Shown here: in pieces, positions 1-7,356 of the stretch
Layout of the letters: the number at the start of each line of letters is the position of its first letter
Numbering within the stretch: position 1 is the first letter of the stretch
Assembly (NCBI GenBank): GCA_002728035.1
Contig: PBUZ01000029.1
Coordinates: 1 to 8,154, forward strand
Length of the DNA: 8,154 nt
From: Methanobacteriota archaeon
GTDB lineage: Archaea > Thermoplasmatota > Poseidoniia > Poseidoniales > Poseidoniaceae
Reading direction: 5' to 3'
Notes under the pieces: model-generated
Seen by the model: only the letters and a program-made list of their open reading frames with translations
What the model was told of the DNA's origin: nothing
The model's database searches: none
Position numbers and translations under genes: made by a program

Positions 1-206
1 CGCCGCGTAGCGGGATTGGCTTGCATTGGGGTTGGTTCAGGGAGGGTTGGTTCAGGGAGGGTTGAGGGCGGTGCGGCTTCGTCTGCAGGTTTCCCTGTCA
101 AGGCCACGGGTTCGCTCTCGGCTGCAGGCGCCGGAGGTGCACGCCGTTGTGCTGGAGCGTTGCCTTCTGGGTCGGGAAGGCCGAAAAATTGCCACAAGTT
201 CGCCAT
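1..206 (-). CDS. Partial gene of unknown function, Pro/Ala-rich N-terminal part (runs off the left edge)
   Basis: An open frame of 68 codons starts at ATG 204-206 and continues without a stop to the window edge, so the C-terminus is missing. It begins MANLWQFFGLPDPEGN, a short aromatic and hydrophobic N-terminus, and then becomes rich in Pro, Ala and Glu (residues 14-60), with a duplicated TLPEP at residues 49-58. There is no signal peptide or membrane segment, so the visible part is probably a cytosolic, disordered linker. The start is supported by GAGG lying 7 bases upstream and overlapping the TGA of protein A; only 9 bases separate the two genes. That spacing suggests one transcript and translational coupling with A. 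I do not recognise a family. Low-complexity Pro/Ala stretches also occur in the cytoplasmic tail of A, so a functional link is possible but is inference. Confidence 0.6.
   Translation of the reverse strand, partial: MANLWQFFGLPDPEGNAPAQRRAPPAPAAESEPVALTGKPADEAAPPSTLPEPTLPEPTPMQANPATR
29..64. repeat. 15-base tandem repeat, about 2.4 copies
   Basis: A perfect period of 15 bases holds over 36 bases (plus-strand unit GGTTGGTTCAGGGAG). On the minus strand it falls in the partial gene and encodes the repeated TLPEP pentapeptide. Because the period is a multiple of three, copy-number changes would keep the frame, which suits a variable-length linker. Confidence 0.85.
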
Positions 207-217
207 ACGCTTGCCTC
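207..217 (-). promoter_or_regulatory. Ribosome binding site overlapping the stop codon of protein A
   Basis: The minus strand reads TGAGGCAAGCGT before the ATG at 206. GAGG at 214-217 uses the last two bases of the TGA stop of the upstream gene and leaves a 7-base spacer. This decides the start of the partial gene and implies coupled translation. Confidence 0.55.
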
Positions 218-3200
218 AGAAGTCCAAATCGTCGAGCAACGAGTTCAACTCCGTGGAGGCAGGTGTGGGTTGAGTTTGTGAAACTATGGGTTGAACCGGG
301 GCTGGAGCGGGTTGATTTGCAGCCAACCATTGCTCACCGTAGTAGTTCCACTGTTCCATGGTCCAACCTTGAGGCAGTCCCGTAGCGGGCAACGGCGGTC
401 CGGTGTTCACGGGTTGTGCATCCATGTCCGGCATGCTGACTGTTGGTGCAGCAGCGAGGGGTTCGGATGCTTGAACAGGCGCTTCCATCATCGGCGCTGC
501 GCTCGGCTGAACGGCGAAGGCGGATTGGTCGTACTTCCCGAAATCCTCGTCGATACCAGTACCACCACGGCGGGTGAAGAGAAGGAAGACCACCAAGCCG
601 ACGATGATGATGCCGAGTACACCGATGACCATCGCTGTCGTGGTGCCGACCGAATCGGTGATGCTCTCGAAAATGTTGCTGGCGGGCGCCTCCGCGACCA
701 AGATGGTGAGTTCGGATTTGCTGGTGAAGCCGTTGTCATCGGTCACGGTGAGCACGACCGTCCACGTGCCTGCTGGCAGATTCTCAACGGTCCATGTTGC
801 ACCGGTGAAGTCCACATCGCCAACCTTCATGCCGTCCAAATCGGTGTCCAGGTGCGAACTGTCCCATTCGTAGACGAGGGTGGTCTTGTCGCTGGGCGTT
901 TCCAGCGAGTTTTCGCCGCTCAAGGTGAGGTTGTCGCCTTCGACCAAGCCATCGAGCACCGAGATTTCGGAAATGATGGCGGTTGGAGGAAGATTGAGCA
1001 CACTGACGTTCATCATTTGTTGAGCGATGGCACCGTCATCATCCGTTACCGTGACGGTGATCATGCGAATGCCCTCGCTTGGCCACGACGGTGCAGCCGC
1101 AGTTCCATCGCCCTCGCAATCGTTGTCGCCAACACCGTCGCCGTCAACATCGACTTGCGCATCGAAATCCCAACATACGCTGAGACTCGATTGGTCCGAA
1201 GCCGTGTCCGTCACGGTGACGGAGAGATTGAGCAGGTCATCTTCGTACACGGGCGTGTTGCCAGGGAGTCCGGTGATGGTCGGCGGTACGTTGTGAATCA
1301 TGATGGAGCCCTGCACAACATCTGAACTCGCGCCATCGGCGTCAATGGCGCGCACCTGAACGGTGTGCATACCCGATGTGTTCCATGACACGGCTTCGGA
1401 GGAAGAAACACCTACGCTGGAAACGGTCCAATTTTCATCTTCAAGGGAAGGGTGCCATTCAATGATGACCGTGCCTGCATCGTTGGCCGAATCATTTGCG
1501 GTGGCTCTCAAGAACGCCACTTCATCCTCGTCAAGGTGCCATGTTCCGTTCTCGTCCGGCAAAACTTCCTCGCCACCTTTGACCAGTGTAGGAGGTGAAA
1601 TTGTGGGAGCGATGTTGAGCACCAGTATTTCTGCGGTGATGTTGGTGGATTCGCCATCGTCGTCCCGTCCTTCGACGGTAACGGAGATCATGCCTTCTTC
1701 GGTTGGCGTGAACGTGCAGGTCTTGTCAGGGTTCGAAGGGCTGTCGTTGATGATGTCGCAGTCCGTCCATTCCGGCCAGTAGACCTTCACGATTTGACCC
1801 ACTGGAGCTACGCTGTCAACATCGCTCATGTTGAACACTTCAATGGTGACGGGAGACTCCACGTTCACGGATTCGGGGTAACTGATCTCAAAGATCGGTG
1901 CTCGATTCATCACCTCCACATTGACCACCATTTCGTCGGTGTCCAATTCTTCATCGACCACGAGAACCTTCACACTCCATACGCCGCTGTTGGACCAGTT
2001 CCACTGTGTCCAACAATCGGGCGCTTCAATCACATCAATGAGGCCAACCCTTGACTCGATTTCAAAGCGACAATCAACGTCGCCACCGTCGATGTCAAAA
2101 CTCTGCGTGGCGTTGAGGGTGACGTTCTCAAAGGTGTATTTCCCTTGGTCGACCACCAAGTCGGCAGTGGGCACACGACCGATGAAGATGGAGAGCGAAG
2201 CGTCGTTGTTGCTTCGGTTGGCGTCGGCCGTGACGTTTTCGTCAGGGTCGACCGTGAACGTGAGTTGTGCCGTTCCAATCACCATGTCGGCTGGCACCGA
2301 CCACTCCACCTCCACACGCTCCTCTGCGTACGGAGCAATGGACGGGAGTGGGCTTCTCGAGACCACGCCATCCGGCGTTTCAATTTCCATGTACGTGGAT
2401 GGGGCGGTGAGCACACCTCGATTTTGAGCGGGCAATGAGAAAGTGAGGACATCACCCGGCAGGGCGTTGTAACCAATGGAGGCGCCCAACGTGGAGGTGT
2501 CGCCGCCTCGGGTTCGCTCCACAATGACCGAGCTTGCTTGTGCGAGGAGGTCAATGCCCACCACGCTCAGGTCTTGCACGACGGTTGTAGCGCCAATAAT
2601 ATCGGCTACAGGGTCATAGACCACGACCCCGTTGCTGGTGTGGTCATCGCTCGCCGGTGTGTCGTCAACTTCGTCGGAGACGTTGAGCGAGGCTTGGGCC
2701 TGACCGTTGTTGTCCGTGGTTGGGTTGATGATGGTACCTGCAATTTCGTAACGGAGTTGGAGGTTGGTGTTCTTGATGGGAATGGCCGGGTTCCCTGCAA
2801 CGCTGTATTCGATTGAAATCTGTTCAATGGCATCTGGTAAGGTCGCCGTAGCAGCGGTGCTCACGTGAATTTGGGTGTTGCGTCCACCAGGTGACGAGTC
2901 AGGGATGACGCTGTTGGAGTCCGCTGGGTTGTAGGTCTTCAAGAGCCAATCGATGGTAAATCCAGCCGAATTTGAGATTCGAATCCACGAATTAAATCGA
3001 ACCGCTGGACAGTACCAGTTGAATCCTGCACTTACACCCGTCGCGTTCCACTCGTTGATCTTGTATGAATCGTCGCAACCTCCGTACTTGATGTTGACAC
3101 CATCCTCGGTAGGAATGCCGTCTGCAGTAACTTGCCACGAATTGTTTTCAGCGCCGTTGGTGTCAAATTCACTCGGGTCGAAATAATCCGAGGTTCCACT

Positions 3201-3815
3201 CACGCTGGTTCCAGACATGAAGGGCATGTACCATTGGTCCCCTGTTCGTATTGGGAAATCGTACTTTTCTTTCGGAGGGTCGTAGTAGGTGTCGAATGAA
3301 ATTGTCGCAAGCTTTTGTGAGAAGATCCCTAGATTGAACGGTGCAAAGTCGACATCAAGTTCAAACTCAGAATTGATGACAGCAAGGTCTCGAGCACGAA
3401 TAATGTCTTCACCCGTGTAATCAATGGTGAGCCTCCCGCTCACCCCTTCAAGCGTGGCTCCACTGTTTCCAGAAGAGAATTCTCCATCAATTTTCATCTT
3501 GTACGCTAATGTTTGAATCCCATCAACACTGGTGTAGAAGATGTCTTCAATTTCGTAATCCGTATCCCCCGTGAGCGTGTTTAAACTTGCTGAAACATTG
3601 GCTTGCGCAAGGAGCTGGGCGACATCAAACCGTGTTTCATAGGTCCATTCATCGCCAACCCTCCAATTGGGTACATCCACGACACCGTTCCCTCCCTGAG
3701 AACGTTGTTGAGGAGGCGTTTCATCAAGCCGAATCGACGATTCTACAACACCCATGCCCAATGAGGTAAGGAAAAGGGCGACGAGGAAAGCGGCTTGACT
3801 GGCACGTCCCAACAT
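216..3815 (-). CDS. Large secreted, membrane-anchored PKD-repeat surface protein (protein A)
   Basis: A 1199-residue predicted cell-surface protein. Residues 1-26 look like a signal peptide (hydrophobic core AAFLVALFLTSLGMGVV). Residues 45-300 form an N-terminal domain shared with protein B: VPNWRVGDEWTY, YDFPIRTGDQW, and a YGGC...WYCP Cys pair at 247/269. Residues 310-430 look Ig-like, and 445-545 resemble CARDB (ALPGDVLTF, NRG). Five PKD-like repeats of about 100 residues follow (550-1041), each ending in N-x-A/P-P (NRAP, NIAP, NVPP, NLPP) and several containing VTDDDG. The fourth carries an Asp-rich loop, DVDGDGVGDND, bracketed by Cys881 and Cys900. A single transmembrane helix lies at 1060-1081, followed by TRRGG. 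The tail of about 118 residues is Pro/Ala-rich, contains GLPQGWTMEQWNYYGEQWL and ends LNSLLDDLDF. I count 19 N-glycosylation sequons, all outside the membrane. No catalytic motif is visible. Ligand binding or adhesion is inferred from the architecture. No Shine-Dalgarno precedes the ATG; a TATA-like box about 25 bases upstream suggests a leaderless start. Confidence 0.93.
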   Translation of the reverse strand: MLGRASQAAFLVALFLTSLGMGVVESSIRLDETPPQQRSQGGNGVVDVPNWRVGDEWTYETRFDVAQLLAQANVSASLNTLTGDTDYEIEDIFYTSVDGIQTLAYKMKIDGEFSSGNSGATLEGVSGRLTIDYTGEDIIRARDLAVINSEFELDVDFAPFNLGIFSQKLATISFDTYYDPPKEKYDFPIRTGDQWYMPFMSGTSVSGTSDYFDPSEFDTNGAENNSWQVTADGIPTEDGVNIKYGGCDDSYKINEWNATGVSAGFNWYCPAVRFNSWIRISNSAGFTIDWLLKTYNPADSNSVIPDSSPGGRNTQIHVSTAATATLPDAIEQISIEYSVAGNPAIPIKNTNLQLRYEIAGTIINPTTDNNGQAQASLNVSDEVDDTPASDDHTSNGVVVYDPVADIIGATTVVQDLSVVGIDLLAQASSVIVERTRGGDTSTLGASIGYNALPGDVLTFSLPAQNRGVLTAPSTYMEIETPDGVVSRSPLPSIAPYAEERVEVEWSVPADMVIGTAQLTFTVDPDENVTADANRSNNDASLSIFIGRVPTADLVVDQGKYTFENVTLNATQSFDIDGGDVDCRFEIESRVGLIDVIEAPDCWTQWNWSNSGVWSVKVLVVDEELDTDEMVVNVEVMNRAPIFEISYPESVNVESPVTIEVFNMSDVDSVAPVGQIVKVYWPEWTDCDIINDSPSNPDKTCTFTPTEEGMISVTVEGRDDDGESTNITAEILVLNIAPTISPPTLVKGGEEVLPDENGTWHLDEDEVAFLRATANDSANDAGTVIIEWHPSLEDENWTVSSVGVSSSEAVSWNTSGMHTVQVRAIDADGASSDVVQGSIMIHNVPPTITGLPGNTPVYEDDLLNLSVTVTDTASDQSSLSVCWDFDAQVDVDGDGVGDNDCEGDGTAAAPSWPSEGIRMITVTVTDDDGAIAQQMMNVSVLNLPPTAIISEISVLDGLVEGDNLTLSGENSLETPSDKTTLVYEWDSSHLDTDLDGMKVGDVDFTGATWTVENLPAGTWTVVLTVTDDNGFTSKSELTILVAEAPASNIFESITDSVGTTTAMVIGVLGIIIVGLVVFLLFTRRGGTGIDEDFGKYDQSAFAVQPSAAPMMEAPVQASEPLAAAPTVSMPDMDAQPVNTGPPLPATGLPQGWTMEQWNYYGEQWLAANQPAPAPVQPIVSQTQPTPASTELNSLLDDLDF

Positions 3816-3835
3816 GGTTGTAGGTAGTGGTTCTG

Positions 3836-3844
3836 ATACAAAAG
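3836..3844 (-). promoter_or_regulatory. Probable TATA box for protein A (leaderless)
   Basis: The minus strand reads CTTTTGTAT, centred about 25 bases before the A of the ATG at 3815. This is the spacing expected if transcription begins at the start codon, and it agrees with the absence of a ribosome binding site. The box is an imperfect match to the archaeal TTTATATA consensus, and the bases just upstream (ACATTCT) are not a convincing BRE. The T-rich run TTCTCTTTT just after the stop of protein B could also act as an archaeal U-tract terminator. Either or both readings are possible. Confidence 0.4.
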
Positions 3845-3866
3845 AGAATGTCCTTTTTGCACGGAA

Positions 3867-6800
3867 TCATCCTTGAGAATCAAGCCACTGTTGGCCGTAG
3901 TGTTCCCACTGTTCCATGGTCCACCCTTCGGGGAGCCCATGTTCGGGAAGCGGGGGCCCTCTCGAGGCGGTTTCAGGAACTTGTTGCAGGGCCTGCTGGA
4001 AGAGGTAATCGGGCGGTGGCCCCTCGGGCCGTTTCTGCTCCAATTTTGCTTCACGATCGGCGAAGGATTCCACGGAAAGAGCGCCCGTCACCTCGTCCCA
4101 TACGCTGTCTTCCTCGGGCTTTGATTTCCGTCGCGTGAACAACAGCAGGAGGAGCAACAAACCGGCGAGCAGACCAAGCTGAGCGAAGACGTTGGCTTCT
4201 TCTCCAATCAGTGCTGCACTGACTTCTTCGAGGGGGGTTCGTTCGGCTGGCAGAACGGCAAAGGAGACCACTTTCGTACCCGGCCGTTCAGGGTCTTCAT
4301 CCCATGCCATGACCTTCACGGATTGAACACCGTCTTGCCTGAATGTATGGGTGACCGACTTTCCGATGAGGTCAGCATCGTTGTCTGGGATGCCGTCTTC
4401 GTTACTGTCAACGTTGACATCGATGTCCCACACGACGGTCAAGTCATCAACATCGTTCAAGGCGTCGAGGGTTGCGCTGGCGTCCAACAAACACGCTTTG
4501 TAGGCCACGCACGAAAACACCCCGGTTCGAACGATGGGCGGCGTGTTGAGCACCTGCACTTCGACCACTTCGCTGGTGTGTGCACCGTCGTTGTCGGTCA
4601 CGTGGTAAACCAGTTTGTGTGTCCCGCTTCGGTTCCACGAGACGGTGAGGTTGTCGCCGAATACATCGCAATCATCGTCGGCGCTGCCAAAGTCATCGGA
4701 GTCCATGCTCGGGTCAATGTCCCAGCACTTCACCAAGGAATCGGCATCGGAAGGCGTGTCCGTTGAGGAGCCGGTCAGCGAGATGCTCTGTCCCTCGGCA
4801 ACGGGCAGCACCGAAGCGATGGGGTCGATCACGGGCGGTACATTTCGAACGTTGACCCAACGCTCTTCCACGCCGCTTGATGCACCTTCGGTATCGGTGA
4901 CTTCCAATCGCATCTTGTGGAGGCCAGCCTCGTACCACACCATATCAAACTCCGAGATGCGACCGTCAAAGACACGGATGAGGGACGGTTGGGCGTCGTC
5001 CGGCCACCATGTGTGGGTGAGGTCTTCGATGTCGTCCACTGAATCTTGCGCTTGGCCTTTGACGAGGACCGTTTGGTCTTCCGACACATGCCAGGTGTTT
5101 TGTGCATCCATGGTGATGGGCCCATCTTGGTCCACCATCTGAACGTTGATGCTGTGAGGCTGTATGTTGGTGAATTTGATGTCGATGGTCGCCGTCGCAA
5201 CGCTGTTATCGTCATCCGTTCCAACGGCAGTGAACGTTTTCCATCCTTCGGTGATGGCGGTGGTGGTGCATGTTCTCGTGTAGTAGCCTTCCTGACAATT
5301 GGCTCCTGGCCAGTAAATGTCAACCGCACCTGGCCATACCTTCTCCGAATCCGAATCGTTGGCATAGGCGTAAAGCGTGATGGGGTATTCCACCTTGGCT
5401 TCCGTACGTTGGCTTCGGACCTCAATTTTTGGTGCTCGGTTTTCCACTGTGACGTTCAAGATCATCACCGTCTCGTCACGTTCCTCGTCTTCCACCGTGA
5501 TTTGAACAGGATAAATTCCATCGTCGATCCACGTGTAGTTCAGCAAGCACGATGGCGACACAATACGTTCGTAGTCCCATGTTCTGGTCCCGTCATCAAA
5601 GGGCACATAGAACTCGCACGAAACGTCCCCACCGTCTTCGTCAAAGCTACCGCTTGCGTTGATGAAGATGGTCTCTTGGGTCATGCCAGTGGGCTCGAGA
5701 GCAACGGGTGTGGGCAAACTTCCCACAAAGAGGTCGATGCTGCCAAGGTTGTTTTGGAAGTTCGCATCTGCGCTGTTGAGGCGGCTCAAATCGGCTTCCC
5801 AAAGCAATTGGAGGGTGCCGATGGAAGCGTTCAGGGGAACCATCCAATTCTCTTGCACCTTGTGCGCCTGATACGTTGCTAGGGAAGGGAGTTGAAGTGT
5901 GCTGACGTTGCCGTCGGGAAGGGTGACACGGGCGTCGGTTGCAACCGTGGTCGTGATGCCTCGGTTCTTGAACGCTACTTCGATGTCGAGGGTGTCGCCA
6001 GGCAACACGTTGTAGCCTGAGAGGGCGTTGAGCTGACTCACCGTGCAAACGTCTCCGATACAGCGGGACCGCATGATGACCGTGGCCTCTTCGTCCGCAA
6101 AGACATCCAAGCCGACGAGGTACTGGTCGAGAGTGACCGTGGCCGCACCAACCCTATTGCCTGCTTTCGCAACCAATCCGTGACTTGCATAATCGAGTTG
6201 AGTCGCCGATGAATCCAACGCATCACCGATGTCGATGGTCGTCCACGCACTGCCGTTGGCCGCAGTCGTGAGGCTCTCCACGATGCCTTCGTGCTCGTGA
6301 TGAAGTTCAAGCGCAACACCTGCGGGATTTGAGAAGCACGAGGAGGATGCGTTGACCCATACACCCATCGGGGTGTTGAGCGCAGTGATGCTGCGTTCGG
6401 GCGTGACAACAAGGCAATCCGAACGTGTACCAGGGTTGGTGTAGGGTTCCACGCCGCTGGCCCCAACAGGGTCGTATCGCTTCAGTTTGAAATCGATGGT
6501 CAAACCAATATCGTCGTTGGTGTGCAACCAAGCGTAGTTTCGTACTTCGGGACAATACCAGCGGTATCCTTCGGAAATTCCGTCGCTGTTGAACGATGTC
6601 ATCTCGTAGGATCCGTTGCATCCTCCGTAATCGATGGTTTGGTATCTGGAGTTCTGTGGTTTTCCGACGTTGGTGACGACCCAAGTGGTGGTGTTCGTGT
6701 CGGTTTCAGGTGGAGGAAACGGCGTGATGTAATCGCTTTGTCCTGACCATTGGGAGGACGAGGTGGTTGTCGTGGTCCAGCGCTCATCCATGCGTATGGG

Positions 6801-7343
6801 GAAGTCGTAATTTTCGTTCACCGGAGAATAGGTGGTGGTGATGGTGATGTCACCGAGGATCTGCTCAAGGAAGGAAATGCCGCTGGGAACGAATCGGATG
6901 TACATGTCAAGTTCGCTGCGTATGGGTGCAAGGTCACTGACGCGGAGGTACTCCGTTTGTGTGAATTGAATGTAGACGTTCCCGCTGTATCCTTCCAAGG
7001 AGACGCCGGATTTGTCAAAATTGGCCGAGGTTCTCAGCGTGTAGGCGAGCACAGACATGTTATCGACGTTTTGCATCGAAATGCCCGTTACCTCTGAGGT
7101 GGTGTCGCCTTGTATCTCTCCGACCGTTGCATCGACCCCCGTATCGGTGACCAAGATGGTGGGGTCAAAGGTCCCGGAGTAAATCCAACGGTCACCGATG
7201 CGCCAAACTGGGACATCGGAAACACCGGGGTCATGGCCCGGGTTGCGTTGAATCACGGGTTCGTCTTCAAGCACGGCGTGGTTGAGTGGAGCGAGCGTGA
7301 AGAGAAGCAACAGGACAAGCCCGAACGGAACCGTACGGTGCAT
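3867..7343 (-). CDS. Large secreted, membrane-anchored PKD-repeat surface protein (protein B), paralogue of A
   Basis: An 1158-residue predicted surface protein, colinear with protein A. The start chosen is the ATG at 7343, because it begins a clean signal peptide (MHRTVPFGLVLLLLFTLAP) and follows GGGAG at 8 bases; upstream ATG and TTG codons in frame lack such support. Residues 43-297 are the domain shared with A (VPVWRIGDRWIY, YDFPIRMDERW, Cys pair 242/264 in YGGC...WYCP). Residues 300-430 are Ig-like with an additional Cys pair at 310/336, and 445-540 are CARDB-like (NVLPGDTLDI, KNRG). Five PKD-like repeats span 546-1031, ending NRAP, NIQP, NVPP, NTPP and so on. The fourth has an acidic loop between Cys873 and Cys892. 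The fifth holds a thrombospondin type 3-like DSNEDGIPDND. The transmembrane helix is 1051-1070, followed by TRRKSK. The tail of about 88 residues ends four residues after GLPEGWTMEQWEHYGQQWL. I count 13 sequons, all extracellular. No enzyme motif is seen; a receptor or adhesin role is inferred. Confidence 0.93.
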   Translation of the reverse strand: MHRTVPFGLVLLLLFTLAPLNHAVLEDEPVIQRNPGHDPGVSDVPVWRIGDRWIYSGTFDPTILVTDTGVDATVGEIQGDTTSEVTGISMQNVDNMSVLAYTLRTSANFDKSGVSLEGYSGNVYIQFTQTEYLRVSDLAPIRSELDMYIRFVPSGISFLEQILGDITITTTYSPVNENYDFPIRMDERWTTTTTSSSQWSGQSDYITPFPPPETDTNTTTWVVTNVGKPQNSRYQTIDYGGCNGSYEMTSFNSDGISEGYRWYCPEVRNYAWLHTNDDIGLTIDFKLKRYDPVGASGVEPYTNPGTRSDCLVVTPERSITALNTPMGVWVNASSSCFSNPAGVALELHHEHEGIVESLTTAANGSAWTTIDIGDALDSSATQLDYASHGLVAKAGNRVGAATVTLDQYLVGLDVFADEEATVIMRSRCIGDVCTVSQLNALSGYNVLPGDTLDIEVAFKNRGITTTVATDARVTLPDGNVSTLQLPSLATYQAHKVQENWMVPLNASIGTLQLLWEADLSRLNSADANFQNNLGSIDLFVGSLPTPVALEPTGMTQETIFINASGSFDEDGGDVSCEFYVPFDDGTRTWDYERIVSPSCLLNYTWIDDGIYPVQITVEDEERDETVMILNVTVENRAPKIEVRSQRTEAKVEYPITLYAYANDSDSEKVWPGAVDIYWPGANCQEGYYTRTCTTTAITEGWKTFTAVGTDDDNSVATATIDIKFTNIQPHSINVQMVDQDGPITMDAQNTWHVSEDQTVLVKGQAQDSVDDIEDLTHTWWPDDAQPSLIRVFDGRISEFDMVWYEAGLHKMRLEVTDTEGASSGVEERWVNVRNVPPVIDPIASVLPVAEGQSISLTGSSTDTPSDADSLVKCWDIDPSMDSDDFGSADDDCDVFGDNLTVSWNRSGTHKLVYHVTDNDGAHTSEVVEVQVLNTPPIVRTGVFSCVAYKACLLDASATLDALNDVDDLTVVWDIDVNVDSNEDGIPDNDADLIGKSVTHTFRQDGVQSVKVMAWDEDPERPGTKVVSFAVLPAERTPLEEVSAALIGEEANVFAQLGLLAGLLLLLLLFTRRKSKPEEDSVWDEVTGALSVESFADREAKLEQKRPEGPPPDYLFQQALQQVPETASRGPPLPEHGLPEGWTMEQWEHYGQQWLDSQG

Positions 7344-7347
7344 GAAG

Positions 7348-7356
7348 CCCTCTCCC
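7348..7356 (-). promoter_or_regulatory. Ribosome binding site for protein B
   Basis: The minus strand reads GGGAGAGGG before the ATG at 7343: GGGAG with an 8-base spacer, or GAGGG with 4. It fixes the start at the signal peptide methionine and not at the ATG at 7358, which lies just before this element and itself has no such sequence in front. The 77-base spacer to the TBP gene shows no convincing TATA box, so B may be co-transcribed with TBP or use a promoter I cannot see. Confidence 0.6.

Noticed and set aside
29..64. Tandem repeat as the start of a CRISPR array or an attachment site
   Set aside because: The unit is 15 bases with no spacers, it codes for TLPEP in an open frame, and there are only about 2.4 copies.
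291..1325. Plus-strand open frame of 344 codons opposite protein A
   Set aside because: It lies wholly antisense to a clear gene with signal peptide, repeats and membrane helix. Its composition (many His, Arg, Gly, Val) is what antisense reading of this coding sequence gives, and it has no recognisable domain.
4829..5425. Minus-strand open frame of 198 codons in another frame of gene B
   Set aside because: It is rich in Arg, Pro, Ser and Thr and follows the codon structure of B shifted by one base. B itself is uninterrupted here, so this is not a frameshift or overlapping gene.
5046..5882. Plus-strand open frame of 278 codons opposite protein B
   Set aside because: Antisense shadow of the PKD repeat region, with no ribosome binding site support and no domain.
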